Shown piece by piece: positions 48,769 through 60,821 of a stretch of 64,000 nt of DNA (the first letter of the stretch is position 1; the number at the start of each line of letters is the position of its first letter). The stretch is taken from positions 8,618,001 through 8,682,000 of the forward strand of contig NC_045128.1 in the NCBI RefSeq assembly GCF_007655135.1. Reading direction: 5' to 3'. The notes beneath the pieces were generated by a model that saw only the letters and a program-made list of their open reading frames with translations, was not told the DNA's origin and made no database searches. The position numbers and the translations under genes were made by a program. The DNA comes from Punica granatum (Eukaryota > Streptophyta > Magnoliopsida > Myrtales > Lythraceae).

Positions 48769-51714
48769 GCAACTCTTTGTTATCACATTACTACGGGATA
48801 TTCCGACTTATTCAGCAGTCTTTTATTACTTATAATTCCATATATATACAAAGGATTTAGTCGATTCCGGTTTTGGGGATGTTATCGGTTACGAATTGCT
48901 TCCACGGAGATGGAAGATTCATTTGTTCTCATGCGATATATGAGCAAGTATCGATCTCTTATTATGCGCATTAAAAAGGAGATGAAGATCGAATTTGTCC
49001 ATGTTTCAGGGAAAAAAGCATTATTTCCATTATCTTTGTTTTTTTTTGCTGAATAATTTGCATTATCTTTGAGTACATTTGCATATCGATAATTTTGATC
49101 CGTGAATTTTTCGAGGTATGAAATTGAAGAATGGGTGCTGATTTTCTTGGATTTATAGAGGTAGGCCATTTTTTTGCTTTTCATATAAAATAATGGACCA
49201 CATATCCAAATATGACGAGACACGCAGTTAATTGTTTAGTAGAGAAGCCAAAATACAACTATGTATATATTGATTCTATACAATATATATATATATAACA
49301 CTATTTTTAAGTTTTAAAGAAGGTAAAAAGAGAGCGTATCAGATGCTCTCGCTTTGTAACAAAAGAATTCCGGGTTTAATAGTGAGATTATTCGTGTCCC
49401 TTTATTAGCTATTAAAATTTATATTTTATTGTATTATCCACGAATTTTCCTTATAATCGAAAAAAAAGAAAGCTTAGTGAGAAATGAGTCTTTCCATAAG
49501 TGTCACTCACCTCCAACATAAAATCAATTTTAAATTTGAGTAGAGGCAAGAGTTGCATATATGCGTGGGTTGGAATCATTAGGCATATTGAAGAGATTGG
49601 TTATCACCACGTTCGTAATAGATTATAAATGCATAAAATGTCTCCGATAATTTTAGCAGAGGTTTTTTAACAGCCACCTTAGTTAGCAGAGGTTCTTCCC
49701 AACCACCTCCTTAAAGAAAATTAAATTAATGTCTATTTTATTTTATTTTTTGTAAGAATACATTTGGTTAAAATTTATCTCTTATTAATCATATTTTAGT
49801 TAAACTTTTTTAGTTATTTCATACTGTTGATGATGTCTTACAAAATTTATATTTTTGTATTTTCAACGTACAAGAACTGGAGTTTCATACAAATGGTGAA
49901 ATCTTTTACCTCATAAAGATTATTTATGTATGACATTTTGAATTTCATAATTGAAATACTTTTGGAGTTCCATGAGTAGTATGGCACGATAATAAGATGA
50001 TATTTATTGTCTTGTGATTTGTGAAAACTTCAAAAGCCGCTCAACGACGGACTATCTATGTCTTACATTGCATTGTCCGAAGCGTTGTTTTTATCTTTTA
50101 TAGTTGTATACATATTCTCATTAATGAAATTTCTCTGTCAATTTATCTTCTAGGTCTCTGGATATTTCTTGTAACCTTATATCAAACAAAAAAAAATAGA
50201 AAAGTTAGTACAGTGTCATAGTCAATTTCAAACTCGAGGCATTAGTATTGGCAAATGGGATCCTATTATCCTCACTAGAATTTCAGTTAGATCATATATC
50301 AAACATTAATCTTGTACTAGACTGATTTCGGTTCAGTTCAAAGAGGCTAGTCATGCCAAGACACAAGTCTAGCAGTTTCATTGGAAATTATGACATGGGA
50401 TCCGAATTAAACAATATTAGGTAAAAATGCGCGCGCTTTGCTATGGGTCCAAAAAATGTCTCAAATGATTCTTACATACATGTAATATTAAGAAATTATT
50501 ATTTATTATACTCACTTATCTACTATTAATGATAATCCATTCAAATAATGTGTTCAGAGTGTTTATAGGTCCATGAATTATACTTATAAAAATTGTCCAT
50601 AAATTATAAACTCCTTATAAAATAACTATCATTATTATCTTTAATTGATCTTATTATCAAAATTCAAATATTTGAAACAATCAAACATTGAAAACACTCG
50701 ACAAAAATATAATATGGTGATATTATTTTTAGTATGATTACTGCACTTCGTTGCGAGTCCATTTTCTATGAATCTTTGTTTTCCTTTTTTTTTTGTATAT
50801 TCCAATACAAATAAACCTAATTTTATCTATAATTTTATACAATCTTTAAATGCATTCTTTTTATGTAGACTCATTCAAATATATACGACTTCTAAATATA
50901 ACTTTCTAGATATATATTAACGTCATGATCATTATTTTTGTAAAGTTTTTCATTGACACTAAACTTGACTTTATGATTATTCTATCTATCAAAATTTAGT
51001 ATGATTTATTGTACAAATTTATGTAAGTTCATCCTTTTTTTTATAAGAGCTTATAATAATCAGCAAAATTTATATTAAGCACATGTTTAATTTAAAATTT
51101 TAAGTTGGTACGTGGTGGAAATCATTCTTCCTATATGTTCTCAATTTTTCAACGTGAGTTTTTGTTTAACTCAACTATAGGGGTATTTATTTATATTATC
51201 ATTTATGATATTATTATCTTTATTTTATAGTGTAATGCTTACTATTTTATTTTTTTTAGTAAGTGGTATGAATATATAACATCTACAATTTTACAAATAA
51301 TAAGACAAGGAGAACATGATTTAGTTAAGAAAATAAAAACTGTCACATTTTGTAAATTTATGAAAAATAAATTAGCAACGAAATAAATGTTCATATTTGG
51401 GTATAGACAAAAGGAAAAAAAATGCATAAATCAAAAGAAATGAAACATTAGGAGTGAGAAAATTTTCCCGAATTGCAACCTAAAATTTGAAAAAAAAAAT
51501 AGTGAATATATCCTAATTTGTACATCTAGTATTTTTTATATGAAATCCTTTAACTTTTGAAAATAATTGGTATGACCATAATGATCGGATCATTTGGCCC
51601 GATGGGTCAGCCAAATTGCCAACAACCTTAATTTGGGTTGGATTTCAAAATAACACCTTATTTGGATTGGATCACAAAATACTAAATAAAAAGGAGAAAT
51701 TTTTTAAGGAATAA
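48769..51714. other. Intergenic, no gene recognised
   Basis: Strongly AT-rich with many short T-runs and (TA)n near 49281. Only small, low-complexity frames are present. Confidence 0.6.
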
Positions 51715-52135
51715 TTTTTTTTGGGTGAAAAAATTTTATTTAAAAAAAGGGAAAAGGGGGAGAGTAGGGGAAAGATCCCCACTCTCCCTGTGGTCCCATA
51801 GTGGGACCTAAAAAACATAATTTGGGTTTGATTTCAAATTAGCACCTTATTTGGATTGGATTGGATCCCAAAATACTATGAAATGGGCGAAATTTTGTAA
51901 ATAATAAATTTTTTGGGTGAAAAATCTTTATTCAAAAAAAAAGGAAAAGGAGGAGAGTAGGAGAAAGATCCCCACTCTCCCCTTGGTCCCATAATGGGAC
52001 CTAAAATAACTTCTTATTAGAGGAGAAATTTTGTAAAGAATAAATTTTTTTTAGTGAAAAAATTTTATTTAAAAGAAAAAAGGAAAAGGAGGAGAGTAGG
52101 GTAAAGATCCCCACTCTCCCCTTGGTCCCATAAAA
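51715..52135. repeat. Three tandem copies of a purine/pyrimidine-asymmetric unit
   Basis: Each copy has TTTGGGTGAAAAAATTTTAT or similar, an A-run, GGAAAAGGAGGAGAGTAGGG, AAAGATCCCCACTCTCCC and TGGTCCCATA. Copies begin near 51715, 51905 and 52040. A related stretch lies at about 63215-63310. Non-coding. Confidence 0.8.
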
Positions 52136-53336
52136 TAACTTCTTACTAGATAGATGGATATATGGATCTCATCGATTAAGATCCTATAATCCAACAAAAG
52201 AAAGCGAAGGGAAAAAACAAGATTCTAAAGGAAGGCTGAAAAGATCATGACTAAGGGTCGAAAATTTCCATAGACTCATTTGGGTTGTCCACCCTCCATG
52301 CTGTCAATGTTTGGAGCTTCATCTACCTCCATGGAGCATGCAATGGATAAATATGTTGTTTTGATTGGGCTTCTTCTGCGTCGAGGTGGGCAAGATAATG
52401 AAGTAAGCAACTAACGTATTTCGGCGATGAAGATTTGGCTCACTTCTCATCAAAGAGTCGGGCCGAGCATCATCATCTGCACAAATGTACGTATCAAGTA
52501 TCAACACATTATCTACAAAAGATAGATGATAAGAGAGATCAATGCCAAACCTTCCTCAATTCATGCTTATTGTTTTGGTGAATATGGTCCCTTCGAACAA
52601 CCGCACATATTAATTCTAAGTTATGTACATGAAAACCTCATTGAGGTTGAAAATGGTGAGGTTGGTGAAGATCAAATTCCCCTCCTTGTTGACTCGGATG
52701 AATAACATGCATATAAAACAGAGGGAAACAAAAAATTATTGACTGACTTTGCCATTTTAAAATTTTATCATTTACAAGGCGGAAAGAATAGGACGACAAG
52801 AATGCCATTTTCTTCCCCAACTGCACCATCATCAACATCAATGAGGTACTTTTCCCATTTTCGGTTTTTGTATTTAGAATTAATATTTCCAAAGAGTAAC
52901 TTGGATGAAAATATTTTACGCAGACACCAACCAAGCTGTTTGGGGTGAAGTTTCCAAGATTATTATGCGCGACATTATGCATTTGGTAGGGCGAAGTTCA
53001 TCAAACGATTAAGCATGAACTTAGGAAGATGCACTAATCTATCATCTTTTGTAATATGTCAATATAATGAACGCGCCTGAAATATTTGGAAAAGTGAACT
53101 GTGGAGAGCACTAAATTCGGAGGTTCAATTGAGAGAGAAAAGGCAGAGGCACGGTGCACACTCGTTTGAATAATTTTGAAGTATTTCGAAATCTGGGCGC
53201 CCCATATTTCGGCATTTGGGAATTGGTCTGGGCCATGGAGGCCCACTTTAGGCCCATTTAGGTAAATAGGCCCACGTCAACAAGTTAATTAGTTGTTGAC
53301 TTGCTAGATAACCATTTCAGTAAGCAGGACCAGGTC
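52136..53336. other. Intergenic, no gene recognised
   Basis: Small frames only (52319-52507, 52638-52982, 53034-53246 on minus), none recognised. The right edge adjoins the CACTA relic, where transposase homology ends at about 53340. Confidence 0.5.
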
Positions 53337-53337
53337 A

Positions 53338-55656
53338 TCAGGGATAACCATAGATAATATGATAGACGACGGCTTCATGCAAACCCATGGTTCCAAGTCG
53401 TAGGGAATGAGAAGTATTAGGGAGAGAATCGAGGTATATGATATGGAGAAAATCAATTAGGGATATCAAAAAATATTTGATATTTATGATATTGTGTAAT
53501 CTTTGATATATTTCCACAATTGTTGCATTCCATCTACTATAAATAAGAATACATTCACACCATTTGGTGTGTGTGACATTCTAGTAAATTCTCTATATTC
53601 TTTATGGAATCAGAGCGGAACGATCCTGCTGCTACTGATTAAAGCTTCCGCTAAATACGTTCTCCGGCGCGTCCGGCCATGACCGGGCGCTCCCGGTAAC
53701 CTCAATTTTGCACTTGACAACCCCAATTTCTCTACCTTTCTTCCACAGTTCTACGTAGGAAAGTTTCATTTTCCTCGCCTACTTAGATTGTCTGAAATAA
53801 ATCTCTCCTCCCTACAGATTGTCTCCGTCTCCCGCTTCCTAACAAGAATACCTCAAATTCTTTTGTCCTACTGCAGCGATAGTCAGCATTGGATTTGAGT
53901 CGCACAATTTCGAGTTTTTCCTTCCTCTCTCTCTCTCGACTTGTCTGCGGAATCTCTCTCGTTTCTTCAGCCCCAAATCTTGACAGTTATCTTTTCTGCA
54001 ACCACTGGTCGTGCTCGACCTTCCTTAAATTTTTGGTTGTCCCAAACCCCAGTCACGGCCTCGTCTTCTCAAGTCTCTCTTTTGCCAATGCTCACAGCTT
54101 TTCTCTCTGTTGGCCTTTCCTTCTAAACCTTTCACGCCCAATCTCCTTTAAAACTGGGCTGTTGCATTTTTTTCCCCTTTCAGCCTATTCTACTTGTGGT
54201 CACGGGCTTTTACACTGCCAAGGACGTGAAAGCCAGCTTTTCCAAGCCATTTCTAATTCACTTCATCAGGTGGCGACCGATCAACTCAATGGTCCTCTTA
54301 CGGAGGGTATTCACACTGCATTTGCTAAAATCAGTTTCAAGCTCCACGTGCGGCCTCCCCGTTGTACTTGCGGGGGAGTATTAGGGAGAGAATCGAGGGA
54401 TATGATATGAAGAAAATCAATTAGGGATATCAAAGAATATTTGATATTTATGATATTGTGTAATTTTTGATATATTTTCACAATTGTTGCATTCCATCTA
54501 CTATAAATAAGAATACATTCACACCATTTGGTCTGTGTGACATTCTAGTATATTCTCTATATTCTTTAAGAAGAATTGGCCACATACTATGTGTGGTACT
54601 CATAGTCCGAAACGGATTGAATCTATCACTCGCTAAACCCAATCAAACATTTCGATGATCAGCAACAAAGTCAGAATACCTTTCATCGAAAGCTTTCCAA
54701 GCTTCACCATCGGTAGGATGTCTCAACGCACCATCATTATTCATCCTTCACTATGCCATCTTATTGAATTTGCAATCTTCGAGGATCGAAATAACCTCTT
54801 GACTCTTGGTATAAGTGGAAAATATCGCAAGACTTTAGTAGCCTTTTTTCCGACGAGGATGATTTCCATCCACGTGCTCCTCCTCGTTCATGATTTCTTC
54901 CACCGACTCCTATCTTGGAAGTGAACAGACTACACAACTCTATCTATCTGCATTATTGGCCCAATATAACATGCAGTCGTTTGGACATGCATCTATATTT
55001 TCATAACCGAGACCTAACTTTATAATGGTCTTCTTGGCTTGGTAATGGGAGTCCGGGAGGTTTACTCCTCTTTGATATGAATCATTTAGCAGCTCCAGCA
55101 CAACTTTGAAAGATTTTGCGGACCGCCCGTGAAGTGCTTTAATATGGAAGAGATGTAGGAAGAATGAAATGGTCGAGTACTTTTCGCATCCGGGGTAGAA
55201 TGAAACATCACAATCATCCAATGAAGTATTTGTAGTAGATGTTGTACCATGAGTAGGTTGATTTTCACGATCATCATCATCCAAAACTCGATGTTCAAGC
55301 TCAGCGTTTTTGTTCAATCGAAGGGCGTTAGTAATGAATTCTCGTACATGTAATTGATTGTTTACGATTGCTTCAACCATTGGTGAACTTGTTGAAAGTT
55401 GCCTTGTTTGAATTGATGGCCTCTTAATTGATTCTCCATGAAAAACCCAACGCTTGTAATCTTGTAAAAAGTCGTGGTCAAGATTATGATTATATGCAAT
55501 ATCCGGTGAATGTATAGACAAGTTGTCGCATCGACGGCACAGACAATAAATCTTCTCATCAAGTGTAGAGTTCTCAACCACGAATGCAATAAATCTATCG
55601 AGACCGGTCATAAACGGCTTGGTAAACCTCGGATGATCGACCCAACTTTTATCCAT
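53338..55656 (-). pseudogene. CACTA (En/Spm) transposase, broken and interrupted
   Basis: From an ATG at 55656 it reads the N-terminal transposase-associated domain (MDKSWVDHPRFTKPF, IYCLCRRCDN, FLQDYKRWVFHGE), a charged linker (EHRVLDDDDRENQ), then the catalytic-region start (GLGYENIDACPNDCMLYW). A stop follows at 54940, but homology continues to lower coordinates in shifted frames: KVLRYFPLIPRVKRLF, RHPTDGEAWKAFDERYSDF, LGLASDRFNPFRTMSTTHS, MWPILL. A TRIM element then intervenes (53415-54568), and beyond it the same protein resumes as LIPYDLEPWVCMKPSSIIL, SMVIP until about 53340. At least two frameshifts and two stops make it a pseudogene. The remaining transposase half is missing. Confidence 0.88.
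53415..54568 (+). mobile_element. TRIM-like LTR element inside the CACTA relic, TSD AGAAG
   Basis: Two 190-bp LTRs: 53415-53604 and 54379-54568, both starting TATTAGGGAGAGAATCGAG and ending TATATTCTTTA, nearly identical. TGGAATCAGAGC follows the first LTR (primer site for initiator Met tRNA) and GCGGGGGAG precedes the second (polypurine tract). AGAAG flanks both sides (53410-53414, 54569-54573). The 774-bp interior has an open frame (53889-54410) without retroelement domains. The LTR has a probable TATA box (CTATAAATAAGA). Confidence 0.9.
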
Positions 55657-56350
55657 TTCCTACAAACATAATCAATGACGTCACTTATAAAACATTCAAT
55701 AACGATAATGAGTCATATGGAAAGTTGAGGAAAAATGTGTTTGTACATTTCATCAAACACTCACTGGGCATATTGATCAAACATTGCATTTAACCTATAT
55801 ACCACTATACCAAGTCCAAAAAAAAGCAACACATACATATAAGGAGATATCTTTATATAATACATCAATGTATATGGATATCCATATTTGCAAGAGCACA
55901 ATATATAATCATGTCAAACATTACAAATTCTATAAGTTTATTGCATAATAAGCTTATTAAATTGTGGGGTGGCAATCAATTGATGTTTCTACTTATAAGA
56001 ATTAAGTACCTCCAGGTACAAGCATATACGTTCTTACAAATTTCGAAGTAGAAGGACCTTTTGCCAACTCTTTTTCCCTGACATTAAGCTAGAGTCGTTA
56101 AAATGTGGTCCTCCGCCGATGTTTACCCTTTGCGTCGTGACAAGCCCATCTTTTGCCGACTATTCCTGCCGACTTTTCTTTATGAGTCGCCTAAAGCCAG
56201 TTTTAACTGATGTCTACGCAAATGTCGCGTCATATCCCACCAAGCGCCACCTTTGGCGACGTATCGTTATGGGTCGCCCGAAAAAGGTTGCGATAGGCCC
56301 TTTCTGTTGTCGTCAAATCAACCAATCGGATCTCGCATAAATTCACCAAA
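55657..56350 (-). mobile_element. Probable 5' flank of the CACTA element
   Basis: Upstream of the transposase start, 56100-56330 has repeated short motifs (TTTGCCGAC, CTGCCGACTTT, GAGTCGCC, GGCGACG, GGGTCGCC), which resemble CACTA subterminal repeats. No CACTA terminus was identified, so the border is approximate. Confidence 0.45.
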
Positions 56351-58435
56351 AAATTTCAGCATGCTTAAGAAGTCGATTTTGATCTACTTAGGGCTAATTG
56401 GACCTAACTAAACCTAATTCCATACAATAGGGAGTTATTAATCCTAATTAGGCCTAATCAAGCAATAAATCATCAAATTAACTACCCTGAGCCTAATTTA
56501 CAGAAAATTGCAGGATGTTACAAAGTCCAATTTCATGCTAATTTTACCTAAAGCTAATTGGAGCCTAATTACTCATAACCATGTTCGTGGTTAATTTCAT
56601 TACACATGATTTAAGCCTAATTAGACTCAATTGACCCCAAGTTAGACTAACTCACCATATGACCAGAATGCTATCATGAGTAACTAAGCACGATTTAACC
56701 CGATTAGAACCTATTTAGCACATACACAACTTTATTACACCCAATTACACACTAATCAACTCAACGAACACCAAATCAAACCCAAATAACATGCAATTAG
56801 TCTTTTCTTGAGTACAATGAAGATTAATTGGCCAAGTTTGATCCAAATTAAGCATGATACTACTCGATTAATCCTAGTTAGGCTCTAAATTACACATATT
56901 AGCAGCTTATTATCTAATCTACATGTAACTATCCTAATTAAGCTCAAAATGACCAAGATAGGAGCTAAAGAGCTCCATCCCGGTTCTGGACAGAGGCGAA
57001 AAGTAGCCTATCTCCCCTTAGTTCGGCACGGTTCAGACTCACGAGCTCCGAGTCAGTGGAAATCACACTCAAGCTCATCAAATCCTACTATATATGTAAT
57101 AGTTTAAGTGTATTTAAGAATTTCTAGGGTTATTTTGGCAGAACCTCAGCACATGAAGTTGGCCATGAAAATAACCGTCTATTTATAAGAAAATGGGAGT
57201 TGAGGGTCATTTTGCAAATATCGACAGTTCAAGGACAAAACAGTAATTAACTTCAAATTTTTAAGAGCTCCGGATAGGCCCACCTGTCCAAAGCTATCCA
57301 TTTGGACAGTTAGCCGGTCGGCGCGGTTACTAACCGCGTGGCATGGTTAGTATCCGTGCCTTCGTGCGGGGACGCAGGACCAAACAGCGCCCATATCCTA
57401 AAATTCCACCTCGATGGGAACTCACTTGAACCAGTTGAACTAAACTAGTTTGGTTGGGCAAAAATACCATTCCTGCCATCAAATTTTCAAAAAGAAAATT
57501 ACATTTTCACCCTTTTCAAAATTTTAAATCTCGTTTGAGCGGAGAAAAATTATCAGAAAATATCCTCGGGTTTAACAAACATTTCTCAACTATAAACTAT
57601 CCCGACATAAATATTTTTGCTACGTGAGAATATTGATTTATCCGTATCGAATCCTTGTCCTATTAGATGAAATATATGAATCAAAGAGTTTTAATCAAAG
57701 GAAATTTATCTTGTCTTTTTACATGAAAATATGAGCAACTGGGTTTAAAATAAGGTCTTCGGAGAGTGGACGTCACGTTTTGAAATCCATTTCACACGCG
57801 TGTCCCTAGATAAAGAAATATTGCCAATTAACTAGTACAATTTTAAAAATAGGCACAGATAGTTAAAATTAAGTACTTAGCACTTGAAAACTTATCTGTT
57901 TGTTATTGATAGTCTGTCTTCTTTCGGGTGATCCTCAGGTGCTTGATCGGTTCTATAATTTGATGTGCTCCCCGAATGATGATCGTAGCCCGGTCCGGAA
58001 AGAAGTGCTTACAGTGGCGATGTAGGATCATCTAGTTACTTCTCTCTATTCACACTATTAATATTCCCAATCACACTAATCTTCCAATCACACAATTAGT
58101 AGATACACCAACTTTGCTTGCTTATGTTAGTTATTAGTGGGAAGAATGTAACAATGATCCTATAAATTTGCCCTTTTTTAAAATGAGGTCGAATAAGTTT
58201 GGATTCTAGAAGTTTTTATTTTGCATAAATCAATCTGCACCGGAGCGAATTTATATCAATTTTTTTTATATACAAAGGCTTATATATAATTTGCATTCTC
58301 TTTCTTTAACTCAGAGAATAACATCCTCTAATATTGGAATTTGCTTAAAAATACCATTAAACTTAGTTTATTATTATTATTATGTTAGAAACTCATTAAT
58401 CAAAATTCATAAAAAGAACCAACAAGGGTTTGTTT
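56351..58435. other. Intergenic, no gene recognised
   Basis: From 56380 to 56960 it is studded with CCTAATTAGGC-like words (TTAGGCCTAATC, AGCCTAATTA), giving a weak irregular repeat. From 56960 to 57420 it is more GC-rich. No ORF longer than about 60 codons is convincing. Confidence 0.5.
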
Positions 58436-58439
58436 AAAC

Positions 58440-58710
58440 AGTTCGACGCGAATTCATAAAGAGAACCAACAAGGGTTGATTTAAGCAGTTCGGCGCTTGT
58501 TCCCTATAAGTAAAGTCTTGGGTTCAACTCTTATAGGGTTACATAGTTATGTTTCATTTTATTTACATTAACATCTAATTAAATTAAAAAGATCCTGATG
58601 AACACATAAATAGAGAAAGTTCTTGATTATGAGAGATTTACCCCTTAATAGACTGACTCGGTTCGAACTTCATTAGTCGGAACGTATTGGATTTTCAGAT
58701 ACTAGCACTC
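58440..58710 (+). mobile_element. tRNA-derived SINE, copy 3
   Basis: The head GGGTTGATTTAAGCAGTTCG (A-box region) is followed by TTGGGTTCAACTCTTATAG (B box). The body (CTTAATAGACTGACTCGGTT) matches in reverse the 47.3-kb SINE. The first ~45 bp of the head (AACCAACAAGGGTT) are duplicated just upstream at 58395-58440. Confidence 0.7.
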
Positions 58711-59010
58711 ATCGAGAAAAAAATGCATAAAAAGAAAATTAAATTAGGAAAATAAATGAAGTCAAATTAGAGTGAACTTGACCAAGAAAGAGAGAAAAGT
58801 TCAAAGAGAAAAAGAAGGGATGTTATTGGGAAAAACATAGAAATGAGTTGATGGGCCATGAAAATTTGCTTTATTCATTATTGATTTAACTATGAAATAA
58901 AAGGAGGGAGGGGGGAAGAAAGACTAAACGGGGAAAGGAAAGGAACGGCCAAAGATGAAATCAAATAAACCTCCAGCCGAAAGAAAAATTCAAGAAAACC
59001 ATGGCTGGGG
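58711..59010. other. Intergenic, purine-rich
   Basis: A/G-rich plus strand (GGAGGGAGGGGGGAAGAAAG near 58903); no gene. Confidence 0.5.
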
Positions 59011-59014
59011 ACCT

Positions 59015-59459
59015 TCAATCAATGTCCATCGCCCTTGAAGCATGATCTTCCACATCCACGTTCACCTTCATGGCAGCATTGCCTACTTCTTTGCCAACCT
59101 CCATTTCGTTGGTTTTGTTGGAGTAGTCCAATGAGTATGACACTTTACAACATTCATTACATGACTAACAACACATTATTATAACATGTAGGGAAGATTG
59201 AATACCTTCTTGACTTCATCTTTAACTATTATTCGAAGGACTTCATCCCAAGTATACGGAATGATTTCATGCATATCAGCCCGCACAACCCAACGATGGT
59301 AACTACACAAAAAATTATTTGATTTCATCAATCATAATTATTAACCATTTGCAATATAAGAAAGAGAAAATGCGCTAAAGATTCATACCCGGTTGATCCA
59401 AAGTGCATCGGTGGTAGACGTGCCTTGCCGTTGTCATTGGCAGTTGGCGTTTCATCCAT
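59015..59459 (-). CDS. Small multi-exon frame of unknown function
   Basis: On the minus strand an ATG at 59459 opens an exon to 59389 (MDETPTANDNGKARLPPMHF, GTATGA donor). It joins in phase to 59206-59302 (YHRWVVRADMHEIIPYTWDE, VLRIIVKDEVKK, GTATTC donor). A third open stretch, 59015 to about 59130, ends in a stop in either of two frames (for example EMEVGKEVGNAAMKVNVDVE), but I cannot fix its acceptor. Consistent splicing and gene-like composition speak for a real or recently decayed gene. I recognise no domain. It may be part of a transposon. Confidence 0.35.
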
Positions 59460-59569
59460 CTTCGGTTGGATAATTTTAGAAAGGGTGAGAACCCTAGAGA
59501 TTTTTCCTTTTAATTTTTTGGCTGAACAGGAGAGTTGATTGCTTTATTAATGTTTATATACCTAATCCG

Positions 59570-59735
59570 AATCGAGAGAGAGAGAATAGCACAGTGGTGC
59601 ACCTCTCGCATGGTGACCAAGAAGTTTCAGGTTCGATACCCAGTAGGACTACACGTGCCCATTTATTAGATATTTAGGATTTCTATTTCAATGCATTAAG
59701 CCCATAGACCTCCCTTGTAACCGAAAAAAAAATAT
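59570..59735 (+). mobile_element. tRNA-derived SINE, different family
   Basis: The A box TAGCACAGTGGTGC and B box GGTTCGATACC are spaced about 35 bp apart, as in a tRNA promoter. A tail ending CCGAAAAAAAAA closes it. The GAGAGAGAGA tract precedes the head. Confidence 0.8.
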
Positions 59736-60787
59736 ACCTCATCCGAAAATCCAGTGCCGACTTTAAATCAACCATGATTTTATTTAATTATTACTTTTTG
59801 TAGCACACTATTTTATAAACCATGGATTTTTGTTAATTGATTGTTTAATTAAATAGAGATACTTTTCTGATGCAAAATATTATTTACAATAATATCTCTA
59901 TTATTTTCATTATATTTTAATTGAAATAACAAATTGATTAGTGGTAAATTTCACTTTTAAAAATTGATAGTAAATAAATAAACGAATAAAAATCAATTTA
60001 TTTTAATAGTCCCAAACATAGTGTGGGTACTCTAATATATACGAAAAGACAAATTTATCTTCAAATTCTTCATAATCAAATGATTCTAAATCTTTTAAAT
60101 ATTTACAATAGATATTTTGAAAAAACTCAAATGTTAGACAAACTTCTTCTCCTTTTTGTAATAATATATTTAAATGACCTTTCAAAGCATAAGAACGACT
60201 AATAATAACCAAGAAAAAACATGAAACCTCCATTACATGCAAACCTTAATTCCTTTGGTTTCGGCTTTGCCTTAGTTAATAATTAAGTCTCATTGTTCAT
60301 AAGAATAAGCTGCTGAACTGAAGTGATTTCATCTTAATTCATTATAACGACTTAATTTACTGATGTATGCGCTTTCGGTTTAATTTTTTGAATCTTGCAG
60401 AGCTGAATATACGGTATGAATTCAAGATGTTTCATTGATCTCGAACTTTCACTTAGGCAGACTTAATTTCTAGAATATTTTCAATTAAACTGTTTCAAAT
60501 TACGTATGGATATGCTAATGCTTGTAATAATTGGGGGGAATTAACACACGCATAGATTATTTCTTGTGTCCATTGCCTAAAATGAAAAAAAAATGTAGAA
60601 TCTTGATGTTGGCTCTACAACGTAAATGATCGACAATTACTATCTTGAAAAGCAACCAAATTAACTTGAATGATTCGTCATTTCAAGCAGATGAACCTAG
60701 ATATGTGAGACTTTATATAAGCGTAGGGCTGAAATATACTTGAAGAATTGTTTTAGCATCACGATGCATTACAAATCACAATGCAGT

Positions 60788-60821
<34 letters not shown>

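Noticed and set aside
53889..54410. 173-codon frame considered as a host gene
   Set aside because: It lies wholly inside the TRIM interior between its primer site and polypurine tract.
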